A model generated the notes under the pieces. That model saw only the letters and a list, made by a program, of their open reading frames with translations, did not search any database and was not told where the DNA came from. This document shows positions 16,336 to 23,967 of a stretch of 64,000 nucleotides of DNA, piece by piece. The DNA is from an uncultured Clostridia bacterium (GTDB lineage: Bacteria; Bacillota; Clostridia; Oscillospirales; Ruminococcaceae), in contig CAMCFA010000001.1 of the NCBI GenBank assembly GCA_945873955.1, positions 124,001 to 188,000 on the forward strand, read 5' to 3'. Both the position numbers and the translations under genes were made by a program. Numbering within the stretch: position 1 is the stretch's first letter; each line of letters opens with the position of its first letter.

Positions 16336-16629
16336 ATGAAAGTAAAGGTTTACAGCATTCATATCAGCCAGGAAAACAGTGTGCAAACCATAATGGACAG
16401 GGGGTTTGCGAGATTTACGGAGAGCCACGGAGCAGCACTTGTGCTGAACGGAAAGAATCCCGTAAAATACTTCGCGAGCTTTATCCTGCCAACAAGGGAA
16501 AAGCAGGAAGCGTTTGCCGACGCGTTGAAGAAGCGCGGCGTTAAATTCGACGCAGATAAAGAACCGGCTTTTGTTGATAAGGCATACGCTGAAAAATACC
16601 TTGGTAGCGACTGGTTTAGCGCTGAATAA
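16336..16629 (+). CDS. Small hypothetical protein (97 aa)
   Basis: No family recognised. A mixed alpha/beta protein beginning MKVKVYSIHISQ, with GAALVLNGKNPVKYFASFIL and a basic helix after it. The ATG at 16336 has AGAGGTGA upstream. It is in the early accessory run between 15767 and 17621. Confidence 0.6.
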   Translation: MKVKVYSIHISQENSVQTIMDRGFARFTESHGAALVLNGKNPVKYFASFILPTREKQEAFADALKKRGVKFDADKEPAFVDKAYAEKYLGSDWFSAE

Positions 16630-16650
16630 CGAACTGAAAGGGTTACATAT

Positions 16651-17409
16651 ATGAATAAATCAAAAATCGAATGGTGCGACAGCACTTGGAATCCTGTTAC
16701 AGGCTGTCTGCACGAGTGCGAATACTGCTATGCAAGGCGGATAGCAAATAGATTTAAGGGATATGACAAAATCACACTCCCCGATTTAAGCATAAGCAAA
16801 GGGCTAAACGTTTTGGAAGTACCCGCAGTGAAAAACGGGGGAGTCGCCCCGTACCCGTTTGACTTCAAGCCAACGTTTCACAAGTACCTGCTTGATAAAC
16901 CGCAGAGCTGGAAGAAGCCGCGCACCGTGTTTGTATGCAGTATGGCAGACCTTTTCGGAGAATGGGTGCCGGATAGCTGGATTGAGGAGGTTTTCGCGGC
17001 TTGCGAGAAAGCTCCACAGCACCGTTATCTGTTCCTCACGAAAAATCCGCAGAGGTACGGAGAGCTGGCACGAGCCGGGAAACTCCCGAAAAAGGATAAT
17101 ATGTGGTACGGCTCGACGCTTGACAGTATGAGAGCCAAAAGATACCCCGGCAGACTTTCGGATAACACTTTCGTAAGCATTGAACCTCTTACCGAGTATA
17201 TGGACGTTGGATTGGGGAGTTTTGGCAGCGCTGAGTGGGTAATAATTGGAGCAGAAACAGGAAATCGAAAGGGTAAGGTCACGCCAGAGAAAGAGTGGAT
17301 AGACAAAATCTGCGAAGCGGCAGACATTACCCACGCGGCGGTCTTTATGAAAGACAGCCTCCTCCCGATTGTTGGTGAAGCGAATATGAGGAGGGAGTTT
17401 CCGTGGTGA
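16651..17409 (+). CDS. Gp37/Gp68-family (DUF5131) radical-SAM-like protein (252 aa)
   Basis: The N terminus IEWCDSTWNPVTGCLHECEY and CYARR carry the CX3CX2C-type iron-sulfur motif of this phage/mobile-element family, and FKPTFHKYLLDKPQSWKKPR and FVCSMADLFGEWVP are equally characteristic. The reaction is not known; the fold suggests a radical SAM enzyme acting on nucleic acid or protein. Length is normal and all motifs look intact. It overlaps the next small gene by 7 nt. Confidence 0.88.
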   Translation: MNKSKIEWCDSTWNPVTGCLHECEYCYARRIANRFKGYDKITLPDLSISKGLNVLEVPAVKNGGVAPYPFDFKPTFHKYLLDKPQSWKKPRTVFVCSMADLFGEWVPDSWIEEVFAACEKAPQHRYLFLTKNPQRYGELARAGKLPKKDNMWYGSTLDSMRAKRYPGRLSDNTFVSIEPLTEYMDVGLGSFGSAEWVIIGAETGNRKGKVTPEKEWIDKICEAADITHAAVFMKDSLLPIVGEANMRREFPW

Positions 17410-17621
17410 AATACGAGAAGCCGGAGGTATTCGAGGTCAAAGCTACCAGGTGTCAGCGTTGCGGCGGAATACTTCTTTCAGAGTTTGGGCTGAAAAATGG
17501 AATGGGTCACGTCTGCAAACGGAAAGCCGACGCAGAGGCAGCAGCGCAGGAGATTGACGAGAATCAGCTTACGCTATTCGGAGACGAAAAGGAAGCGGAA
17601 AATGAAGAGGGGGTGATATAG
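17403..17621 (+). CDS. Small zinc-finger protein, DUF6011-like (72 aa)
   Basis: It contains CQRCGGILLS, then GMGHVCKRK, the Cys/Cys...Cys arrangement of the small phage DUF6011-type proteins. The acidic C-terminal tail includes QLTLFGDE, which resembles a beta-clamp-binding peptide (QLxLF). That would tether it to the host sliding clamp; this is an inference from the motif. It starts GTG within the end of the Gp37/Gp68 gene. Confidence 0.65.
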   Translation: MVKYEKPEVFEVKATRCQRCGGILLSEFGLKNGMGHVCKRKADAEAAAQEIDENQLTLFGDEKEAENEEGVI

Positions 17622-17625
17622 CATA

Positions 17626-18234
17626 ATGGGAAGATTTGAAAAAGTCAAACCGATAATCGTAAAAGCGGCGGCGTGTTTGGGGATTGTTGGAACTGCAATG
17701 CTCATTGTATCTCCTTATAGCTCGCAGGACGCTCCACAAGCAGCTTTTGAGAGTGAGCCAACAACTTATAACACTTGCGGCGAAACCCTCCTTAAAAGCG
17801 AAAATAAGAGCCATTATGTGTGCGTATCGGAAACATACCAAACAGAATTAGACTATGAAGAATATACGTCCGACTCTCGATACGCGATTACGGAAGAAGA
17901 ACGGGAGGAGATTGAGCGTATAGTGGCGAGTGAGGGCGGCTACTGCGATTACGAGTTCCAAGCGCTTGTTGCAGAATGTATACTTAACGGCTGTGAAGCG
18001 GAGGGTATGCGCCCTTTAGAACTGTTCAACCGTGGCGACTTCTGGCTTACAAATGACGTAGAGCCTACCGAAATCACAAAGAGAGCCGTATCGGACGTGT
18101 TCAACAAAGGAATATTACCGACAGACGAAAAGATACGCTATTACTACAATCCGAGTTACTGCCAGAGCGCGGTACACGAAGAAATGCGTTACGTCTTTAC
18201 GCATACCGGGTGTAGGTTTTTTACGGATTGGTGA
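17626..18234 (+). CDS. Membrane-anchored cell wall hydrolase, SleB-like (202 aa)
   Basis: An N-terminal hydrophobic segment (AAACLGIVGTAMLIVSPY, about residues 15-32) would anchor or export the protein. The C-terminal domain (IERIVASEGGYCDYEFQALV, AECILNG, then YYYNPSYCQ) resembles the SleB/Hydrolase_2 lytic transglycosylase-type domain that opens peptidoglycan. Its place among early genes and away from the holin/endolysin block suggests a role other than lysis, possibly in spore or cell-wall remodelling during infection. The catalytic Glu of the domain is probably in ASEGG. Confidence 0.7.
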   Translation: MGRFEKVKPIIVKAAACLGIVGTAMLIVSPYSSQDAPQAAFESEPTTYNTCGETLLKSENKSHYVCVSETYQTELDYEEYTSDSRYAITEEEREEIERIVASEGGYCDYEFQALVAECILNGCEAEGMRPLELFNRGDFWLTNDVEPTEITKRAVSDVFNKGILPTDEKIRYYYNPSYCQSAVHEEMRYVFTHTGCRFFTDW

Positions 18235-18237
18235 GAT

Positions 18238-18537
18238 ATGAGTGAACGAAAAAAGAACACCGACATAGACAACCGAAGCAGGAACGAAGTCCACGAACGC
18301 GACGGACGGAGATGTGTGTACTGTGGAAGAACAGACAAGCCAATTGAACTGGCTCATTTTATAAGCAGGGCGCAAGGCGGAGAGGGAGTACCAAGAAACC
18401 TCATAAGCCTTTGCGTTGATTGCCATAGGAAATTTGACGGAGCAGGAAGAAACAATATGCGGGATTTCCTTGTAGGCTACTTAAAGGCTCATTATTCCGA
18501 CTGGAACGAGCAAGACCAGGTATTCAGAAAGCGGTGA
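18238..18537 (+). CDS. HNH endonuclease (99 aa)
   Basis: A small HNH nuclease: RRCVYCGRT, then ELAHFISRAQGG with the catalytic His, then NLISLCVDCHRKF completing the zinc site. It starts 3 nt after the hydrolase gene's stop. Together with the NinB-like gene that follows, it forms the typical recombination-accessory pair before the late regulator. Confidence 0.88.
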   Translation: MSERKKNTDIDNRSRNEVHERDGRRCVYCGRTDKPIELAHFISRAQGGEGVPRNLISLCVDCHRKFDGAGRNNMRDFLVGYLKAHYSDWNEQDQVFRKR

Positions 18538-18541
18538 TAAC

Positions 18542-19054
18542 TTGAACATTAAAGGCTTTAGGATAAGCGGTGACGAGCTTATCTTGAAAACCACACACGC
18601 CGAAGCCCTGAGGTTCGCAATGAAAAATGACCCGTTCAAGCCCGGCGAGTTTGAAATCGTGCGGCAGCGGAAGAAACGCAGCCTAGAGGCAAACGCCTAT
18701 ATGTGGGCATTATGTACCGAGATTGCTAACGTAGTGGGCTGTACCAAAGAGGAAGTATATCGCAGGAACATACGCGAGGGGGGAGAGTACACTCCTCTCC
18801 CTATAAAAGCGATAGCCGTAGAGGAGTTCTCACGGATATGGGAGTCGCACGGCGTTGGCTGGTTCTGCGACGTGATAGACGACAGCAAGATACCGGGCTA
18901 CAAACTCATATTCGCATATCACGGTTCGAGTGCTTACGATACCAAGCAGATGTCGCGGCTTATCGACCGAGTGAAAGCGGACGCAGAGTCAGTAGGAATT
19001 ATCCCACTTCCGCCGGAGCAGATTGCGGCTATGGTGGAAGAATGGGGGAACTAG
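18542..19054 (+). CDS. NinB/Orf-like recombination protein (170 aa)
   Basis: It resembles the NinB (lambda Orf) recombination mediators, which load recombinases on single-stranded DNA: RQRKKRSLEANAYMWALCTE in the N-terminal half is the typical segment. The start is TTG 18542, with only a weak GGTGA site. It overlaps the next small gene by 13 nt. Function is inferred from the resemblance and from the HNH neighbour. Confidence 0.7.
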   Translation: MNIKGFRISGDELILKTTHAEALRFAMKNDPFKPGEFEIVRQRKKRSLEANAYMWALCTEIANVVGCTKEEVYRRNIREGGEYTPLPIKAIAVEEFSRIWESHGVGWFCDVIDDSKIPGYKLIFAYHGSSAYDTKQMSRLIDRVKADAESVGIIPLPPEQIAAMVEEWGN

Positions 19055-19221
19055 TAAACAAGAAGCACATCAAACGGGGAAATACGCGAGGAGGAGCGCA
19101 ATCGGGGCTAATTTCACGACTTGACATAAGGCAAGGAAAACAATACCATAAACATTTAACTGTCCTTAAATCGCAAGCTGGCGTTTTGAGGAGGCGTTTC
19201 ATCAAGGAGGGTAAAAGATGA
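19042..19221 (+). CDS. Small basic protein (59 aa)
   Basis: It begins ATG 19042 inside the end of the NinB-like gene, with GGTGGAAG upstream, and ends overlapping the start of the late-regulator gene by 4 nt. Very basic (Lys/Arg about a quarter of residues), with SGLISRLDIRQGKQYHKHL in the middle. The coupled overlaps on both sides support it as a real gene. A nucleic-acid-binding role is plausible. Confidence 0.5.
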   Translation: MGELVNKKHIKRGNTRGGAQSGLISRLDIRQGKQYHKHLTVLKSQAGVLRRRFIKEGKR

Positions 19222-19874
19222 ACAACAATGCGGATATAGAAAAACTTGTGCAGGCTGCTGTAAACACGGCTATTGAGAGCAAGCTGGGCGACTTGGAGGA
19301 GAAGATTCAAGCGGCGCTAAATCTGGGGGCAACGGTCGGAGCGCAGGCTGGCGCGGAGGTAGGAGCAGCCGCCGCAATCAAAGCCATAGAGCGGGAACAG
19401 GATAAATACCGTAAAAGGAGGTTAGACCGCAAACTCCACAACACCAAGCTGCTGTTGAAAAATTACCGCACGTTGCAAGCGCATTATAAACACGCGGTTT
19501 ACGACGTTGACAGCGCGGAGGAAACCGACACGGATTTTGCGGAAATCCTCGCCCGAATGAACAGCGGTATCTATGACGACGATATGTACATAGAGAGCAT
19601 TAAGCAGAGCTGTGTCCGCACGAAAATCATAATGACGCACGTCAACAGTATGCTGAATATTTACGAGGCGGCTTGCAACAAGTCAGGAAAGTTTGAAAGC
19701 CAGCGCCGGTGGAGAGTTTTACACGACCTTTATTTAGCCCCAGACTCAAAGACAGTCGGTGAGATTGCGATTGCGGAAAATATCGGAGAAAGAACTGTTT
19801 ACAAGGATATTGATGCCTGCGTGAACGACTTATCTACCCTGTTCTTCGGAATAGGAGCGCTTGAAAACCTGTAA
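19218..19874 (+). CDS. Late-gene transcription regulator, ArpU/sigma-like (218 aa)
   Basis: The last gene of the early operon, where Firmicutes phages place their late activator. The C-terminal 45 residues form a sigma-region-4-like HTH (VGEIAIAENIGERTVYKDID, then ACVNDLSTLFFG). The N-terminal part has an Ala/Gly-rich helix and a long helical middle. It probably acts at the promoter or terminator at 19901-20003 just downstream. The family call rests on the HTH and the position. Confidence 0.72.
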   Translation: MNNNADIEKLVQAAVNTAIESKLGDLEEKIQAALNLGATVGAQAGAEVGAAAAIKAIEREQDKYRKRRLDRKLHNTKLLLKNYRTLQAHYKHAVYDVDSAEETDTDFAEILARMNSGIYDDDMYIESIKQSCVRTKIIMTHVNSMLNIYEAACNKSGKFESQRRWRVLHDLYLAPDSKTVGEIAIAENIGERTVYKDIDACVNDLSTLFFGIGALENL

Positions 19875-19900
19875 CGTTTGTCGAGGGCAAAAATTGGGCA

Positions 19901-19930
19901 TTGACAGGGCGAAACCTCCTGTGCTATAAT
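19901..19930 (+). promoter_or_regulatory. Consensus promoter before the cassette and late genes
   Basis: TTGACA at 19901-19906, 18-bp spacer, TATAAT at 19925-19930. It is the first strong promoter after the late-regulator gene and points into the modification cassette and terminase. It needs no activator by sequence, so control is probably exerted at the terminator that follows. Confidence 0.82.
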
Positions 19931-19960
19931 GTAAAGTGAAAAAATATAATAAGAGGCAAA

Positions 19961-20003
19961 AAGCCGCCCACGAGTAAATCTGTGGGCGGCTTGCTTGTTT
20001 TTC
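19961..20003 (+). terminator. Leader terminator/attenuator
   Basis: AAGCCGCCCAC and GTGGGCGGCTT form an 11-bp stem around a 10-nt loop, then TTGCTTGTTTTT. It is about 25 nt downstream of the expected transcription start, and the next gene's ribosome site begins right after it. A transcript ending here would be about 65 nt: a small RNA or an attenuated leader that must be overcome by antitermination. Confidence 0.85.
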
Positions 20004-20022
20004 CAAAAAGGAGATGAAACCG

Positions 20023-21006
20023 TTGGCGGAGCTTGAAGTGAAAGCAAGAGAGTTTAATCACACTGTTTTGGACGAAAACCGAGGAACAGTCACCAAGACC
20101 AGCAGCAACAGTCAAAAGTTGATACAGGAAATTGAGTGGTACATCAAACTCCCGAACGAGTTTCACGACCTTATACCGAACATAGAAAGCTGTTCGCCTG
20201 ACGCAAAAAAGCCGTTTGTTGTTATGGAATACATTAAGTGGCACACGTTACACGAGCTTCTTTTAAGCGGCAGCCTTGACAGGAAAAGCTGGCAGAAAGT
20301 TTTCAAATGTTTAGGTGGAATCCTCGAAAGATTTTCTACTTACTTTTCCGTAAGCAGAAAGGGCTACCACTCAATGCAGAGAATGTATCTCGCAAAGACG
20401 TTGAGCAGGTTAGAGCAGTTAAGAGAAAGCCCAGATTTCAGAAAATTCTTTGACTGCACGATAACCGTAAACGGAGAGATGTATTTATCTCTAACCGAAA
20501 TCGAGGAAAAGCTGGAAGAAGCTGTTCTTGGAAAATTGAACAAGGTAGATAAATTCCCGATTATACACGGGGATTTTTGCTTTTCCAATATTCTGATAAG
20601 CGACGATTTTACCGCCGCCAAGCTGATAGACCCCAGAGGAAGTTTCGGAGATTTTGACATATACGGCGACAGCCGATACGACATAGCCAAGCTGTTCCAC
20701 AGCGTTGACGGCAAGTATGACTATATAATCGGCGACCGATTTTCGGTTAATTACAAGCCGGACGACGCGGCGATAACTTTTGAGATACACGACGACGGAA
20801 AGAGCGGAGATGTATTCAGCGCTCTTAAAAATACTCTCAAATACGCGATAGGCAGTGAGCAGGAAAACATAGAGCTTATTGAGGCTTTATTGTTTTTGAG
20901 CATGATACCGCTCCACAGCGACAGCATAAAGCGCCAAATGGTTATGCTGGGAACAGGAATAGAGATATTGAACAGAATTATTGACATTACCGTGAAAGAA
21001 GAATGA
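20023..21006 (+). CDS. APH-like small-molecule kinase (327 aa), first gene of cassette
   Basis: A protein-kinase-like phosphotransferase of the aminoglycoside/choline kinase class. The catalytic loop HGDFCFSNIL and the metal-binding DPRG are intact, and FGDFDIYGDSRYDIAKLFHS follows. Such proteins are best known in capsule and surface-polysaccharide clusters, where they phosphorylate small alcohols or sugars. AAGGAG abuts ATG 20014 with no spacing, so TTG 20023, 9 nt after it, is the better start. It overlaps the HAD gene by 4 nt. It probably makes the phosphorylated precursor used by the cytidylyltransferase two genes on (inference). Confidence 0.78.
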   Translation: MAELEVKAREFNHTVLDENRGTVTKTSSNSQKLIQEIEWYIKLPNEFHDLIPNIESCSPDAKKPFVVMEYIKWHTLHELLLSGSLDRKSWQKVFKCLGGILERFSTYFSVSRKGYHSMQRMYLAKTLSRLEQLRESPDFRKFFDCTITVNGEMYLSLTEIEEKLEEAVLGKLNKVDKFPIIHGDFCFSNILISDDFTAAKLIDPRGSFGDFDIYGDSRYDIAKLFHSVDGKYDYIIGDRFSVNYKPDDAAITFEIHDDGKSGDVFSALKNTLKYAIGSEQENIELIEALLFLSMIPLHSDSIKRQMVMLGTGIEILNRIIDITVKEE

Positions 21007-21404
21007 CAATGTTCAGCGAATACACGCTCGTTTTTGACATAGACGGGACGATTTGCCCGATAAAGAAGCCGGAGGAAAGATATGAGGATTTAATACCGTA
21101 TCAGCCAATGGTGGAGAAAATGCGCTATTATAAGGAAAACGGAGCGCGAATTGTTCTGTACACCTCCCGAAATATGAGGACATACGGAGGAAATATAGGG
21201 CTTATAAACAAAAACACTGCGAAAACCCTCTTGGATTGGCTCGAAAAGTGGGAAATTCCTTACGACGAAATTCATTACGGAAAACCGTGGGCAGGGCGAA
21301 AAGGCTTCTATATTGATGATAGAGCCGTTAGACCTAGCGAATTTCTCGAAAAGAGCGCGGATGAGTTGGAGAACATTTGTAAAACGGAGGCGGAGAAATG
21401 GTAA
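21003..21404 (+). CDS. HAD-family phosphatase (133 aa)
   Basis: Haloacid-dehalogenase fold: motif I FDIDGTI (nucleophile and acid Asp), motif II LYTSRN, and motif IV YIDDRAV are all visible. The protein is minimal, without a cap domain, like phosphatases of capsule clusters. Start ATG 21003 overlaps the kinase stop; ATG 21009 is an alternative. It overlaps the cytidylyltransferase gene by 7 nt. It probably removes a phosphate from an intermediate made by the neighbours. Confidence 0.82.
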   Translation: MTMFSEYTLVFDIDGTICPIKKPEERYEDLIPYQPMVEKMRYYKENGARIVLYTSRNMRTYGGNIGLINKNTAKTLLDWLEKWEIPYDEIHYGKPWAGRKGFYIDDRAVRPSEFLEKSADELENICKTEAEKW

Positions 21405-21859
21405 TCGGTTTTACTTCTGTTGTTGGAGATTTGCTCCACGCAGGACACGCGCTAATGCTTGACGAATGCAAGCAGCATTGCGACTATTTGTATGTTGGCA
21501 TTATTGCAGACCCCACCATTGACCGACCGCAAAAAAACAAGCCGGTACAGTCGTTATTCGAGAGATATGCGCAACTTGTAGCACACAGAGCCGTTGACGA
21601 GGTTATACCGCTGGGGGGGGAAGCCGATTTGGATTTGGCGCTACGCTCTCTCCCGATTGATATAAGATTTGTTGGCGAGGACTACATAGGAAAGGACTTC
21701 ACGGGAAAAACGACCTGTGAGGAGCGCGGAATAAAAATATTTTACAATAACCGCGCTCACGGATTAAGCTCAACCGAATTAAGGAGGAGGATTGAAAATG
21801 CAGGAGTTCGTAATTGCGATACCGTCATACAAAAGAGCGGGAGCGCAAAGAACACTTGA
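21398..21859 (+). CDS. Cytidylyltransferase-like nucleotidyltransferase (153 aa)
   Basis: Catalyses transfer of a nucleotide, usually CMP, to a phosphorylated small molecule. The HAGH signature near residue 15 and the C-terminal LSSTELRRRI (the ISTT-type motif of glycerol-3-phosphate/ethanolamine-phosphate cytidylyltransferases) are intact. An eight-G run at 21613-21620 does not break the frame. The last 60 nt overlap the first glycosyltransferase-like gene. With the kinase and HAD genes it forms a pathway that could build an activated (CDP-type) donor. Confidence 0.82.
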   Translation: MVIGFTSVVGDLLHAGHALMLDECKQHCDYLYVGIIADPTIDRPQKNKPVQSLFERYAQLVAHRAVDEVIPLGGEADLDLALRSLPIDIRFVGEDYIGKDFTGKTTCEERGIKIFYNNRAHGLSSTELRRRIENAGVRNCDTVIQKSGSAKNT

Positions 21860-22568
21860 TTACCTATCAAGAATAGGTATAAAAAAAGAAAGGATTTTCA
21901 TATTCGTCCAAACCGAGCAAGATTTAGCAGACTACCAAATACACGCAGACAGGAGCAACATCATATACGCCCCAGCAAGCGGGATAGCGAAAGCCAGAAA
22001 TAACATACTTAACGAACTTAGCGAACAGTACAACGTACTTATGCTTGACGACGACGTCAGAGCAATAGGCGAGCTGAAAGGCGAGAACATTAAAATGATT
22101 GATAACGCGCAGGCAATGGACGAACTGTTCTCAAAATGCTTCGAGATGTGCGGGAAAACAGGTATAAGCATTTTTGGCATATACCCAGTTTTTAATGCCT
22201 TTTTTATGGAAAGGTCAATTAGCACGTTATCACCGATAAATACAGTATTCGGATTTACAAAAGGCTTTAAGTTGAGATACGACGAAAGCTACGACACGAA
22301 AGAGGACGCAGAGTTATGCGCAAAAATATTATCTTTTGGTAAGAAAATATTGCGCTTTAATTTTATAACCGTAGACGCAGACCACAGGAAAACAAAGCAC
22401 GGGTACATTGACGATTGGCACCAAGAAGAAAATGTGAGATGCGTCAAAAAACTGGTATCAAATTACCCGAAAATCTATAAGCCTCAGAAAAACAAGCCGT
22501 GGGAAATAAGAACGCTAATCAAAGATAGCAAGATACATTTAGACAAGAAAGGCGGCACGGCAAAATGA
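21798..22568 (+). CDS. Glycosyltransferase-like protein 1, TAGT/GT-A type (256 aa)
   Basis: It opens with IPSYKRAGAQRTLDYL and has a metal-binding DxD-like site VLMLDDDVRAIG, the layout of GT-A enzymes. The closest type I can name is the phage TET-associated glycosyltransferase (TAGT) group, thought to decorate modified bases in DNA, but no TET/JBP oxygenase is seen in the window. It is a paralogue of the next gene. ATG 21798 has GGAGG 7 nt upstream. It is more AT-rich than its neighbours in its middle part. Substrate could be DNA or a cell-surface polymer. Confidence 0.65.
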   Translation: MQEFVIAIPSYKRAGAQRTLDYLSRIGIKKERIFIFVQTEQDLADYQIHADRSNIIYAPASGIAKARNNILNELSEQYNVLMLDDDVRAIGELKGENIKMIDNAQAMDELFSKCFEMCGKTGISIFGIYPVFNAFFMERSISTLSPINTVFGFTKGFKLRYDESYDTKEDAELCAKILSFGKKILRFNFITVDADHRKTKHGYIDDWHQEENVRCVKKLVSNYPKIYKPQKNKPWEIRTLIKDSKIHLDKKGGTAK

Positions 22569-23350
22569 GCGAGGCATACGAAATCTGTATACCAAGTTAT
22601 AGGCGAGCAAAGACGCAGCGGACGCTGGACTATCTTGAACAAATCGGAGCGCCAAAGGAACACATAACCCTGTCTGTACAGACGATTGACGACTTGAACA
22701 AGTACAGAGAGGCAGGAGTGGCGGAGCGCGTTAATGAAATCATATACCGCGAGGGAGAGTGCGTGGCAGATAACAGGAATACACTACTCGACCATTTTCC
22801 AGCAGGAAAGAAACTCGTGCTTATGGAAGATGATGTTGACAAGGTGCAGGCTCTCACGATTGAACGCGGGACGGGCAAAAAGAAGCTTCGGACAATCAAA
22901 ACCTGGGCGGAGCTTCGCCAGGTGATAGAAAAAGGCTTTGCCGCAGCGAGTTTATACGGAACAGTCGCATTCGGGTTAAACCTTGTGTCAAACCCATTCT
23001 ATATGCAGACAGGCTGTCACCGAATAAAATTGTGCGGCTTTGGCTTATACGGGATAGTCAATACGGCTCTCCGCTTTGATAGGACGTTCACGCTGTACGA
23101 CGACCCGGAATTTGAAGCAAGAGTTATCAAAAAATACGGAGCGCACCCAGTGCTTGACGGGTACACAGCAATCAACACTTCGCTTAAAGCAAATTTCACC
23201 CTAGACGGGGGCTGTCATGAACTATGGAACGGACAGAGCGATTTGCGTAACGATATGCTACGTTTGATGAAAGCAAAGCACGGCGATATATTCAATATTG
23301 ACCCAGCAAAGGAGAATTGCATAACCTTAAAACGGAAGAAAGGACGATAA
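22565..23350 (+). CDS. Glycosyltransferase-like protein 2, TAGT/GT-A type (261 aa)
   Basis: It starts with IPSYRRAKTQRTLDYLEQIG, nearly the same as gene 1, followed by a VLMEDDVDK acidic site and the ADNRNTLL segment. Similarity runs along the N-terminal half; the C-terminal halves diverge. Two tandem paralogues suggest two successive transfers or two acceptors. It overlaps gene 1 by 4 nt and ends 4 nt before the first ParB-fold gene. Confidence 0.65.
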   Translation: MSEAYEICIPSYRRAKTQRTLDYLEQIGAPKEHITLSVQTIDDLNKYREAGVAERVNEIIYREGECVADNRNTLLDHFPAGKKLVLMEDDVDKVQALTIERGTGKKKLRTIKTWAELRQVIEKGFAAASLYGTVAFGLNLVSNPFYMQTGCHRIKLCGFGLYGIVNTALRFDRTFTLYDDPEFEARVIKKYGAHPVLDGYTAINTSLKANFTLDGGCHELWNGQSDLRNDMLRLMKAKHGDIFNIDPAKENCITLKRKKGR

Positions 23351-23354
23351 ACAA

Positions 23355-23861
23355 ATGGAAACGGCGGTAATGAAACTTGACGAAATACAGCCCGCGAAAT
23401 ACAACCCGCGCATAATGCTAAAGCCGGGCGACGCAGAATACGAATCCTTGAAGAACTCATTGGAGAGGTCGGGAATGGTGCTGCCGCTTATTGTCAACAA
23501 GGCGACTGGAAACCTCGTTAGCGGACACCAGCGGCTGAACGTCCTCAAAGCTATGGGCGAGACCGAAACAGAGGTCGTGCTGATTGACGTAGACGCAGAC
23601 AAAGAGAAATTGCTGAATGTTGCGCTCAATAAGATTGACGGCGAATGGGACTACGGGAAGTTGGAAGAACTGTTCGCGGAATTTTCGGACGAGGATATTC
23701 AGTTTACAGGCTTTACGACAGAGGAGCTGGACGGGCTTTTCGGAAAGGAAACGGCTTCGCCGTCTTTTAGCTATGAGGACGATTCGGACGACGCAGAAGA
23801 AAGCGAGCCGAAAGAGGAGAAGTCCGAAAAGCCGGAAAAGGATTTCAAAATATTCTTTTAG
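23355..23861 (+). CDS. ParB/Srx-fold protein 1, cut short by an in-frame TAG (168 aa)
   Basis: The N-terminal ParB-like domain has IQPAKYNPRIML and the SGHQRLNVLKAMG motif of phage members; plasmid-partition CTP motifs are not obvious. The frame stops at TAG 23859-23861. Reading through the TAG, the same frame continues 40 codons to TAA 23982-23984 as FPSKEAAEKWLKDKGQ and DGTSHNITIKMEG. This aligns with the paralogue's end (FENNAAAKTWAEENGF, DGTNTTVIRIED). So the C-terminal domain is interrupted by one codon. The next gene's ribosome site lies in this tail. Either nonsense mutation or readthrough. Confidence 0.78.
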   Translation: METAVMKLDEIQPAKYNPRIMLKPGDAEYESLKNSLERSGMVLPLIVNKATGNLVSGHQRLNVLKAMGETETEVVLIDVDADKEKLLNVALNKIDGEWDYGKLEELFAEFSDEDIQFTGFTTEELDGLFGKETASPSFSYEDDSDDAEESEPKEEKSEKPEKDFKIFF

Positions 23862-23967
23862 TTCCCGTCAAAGGAGGCGGCTGAAAAATGGCTGAAAGAC
23901 AAAGGGCAGGAACGCGAGTTTGACGGGACTTCCCACAACATTACAATAAAAATGGAGGGCATTGAAT

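Noticed and set aside
21613-21620. Eight-G run in the cytidylyltransferase-like gene
   Set aside because: The frame continues to the family's C-terminal LSSTELRRRI motif, so length is correct.
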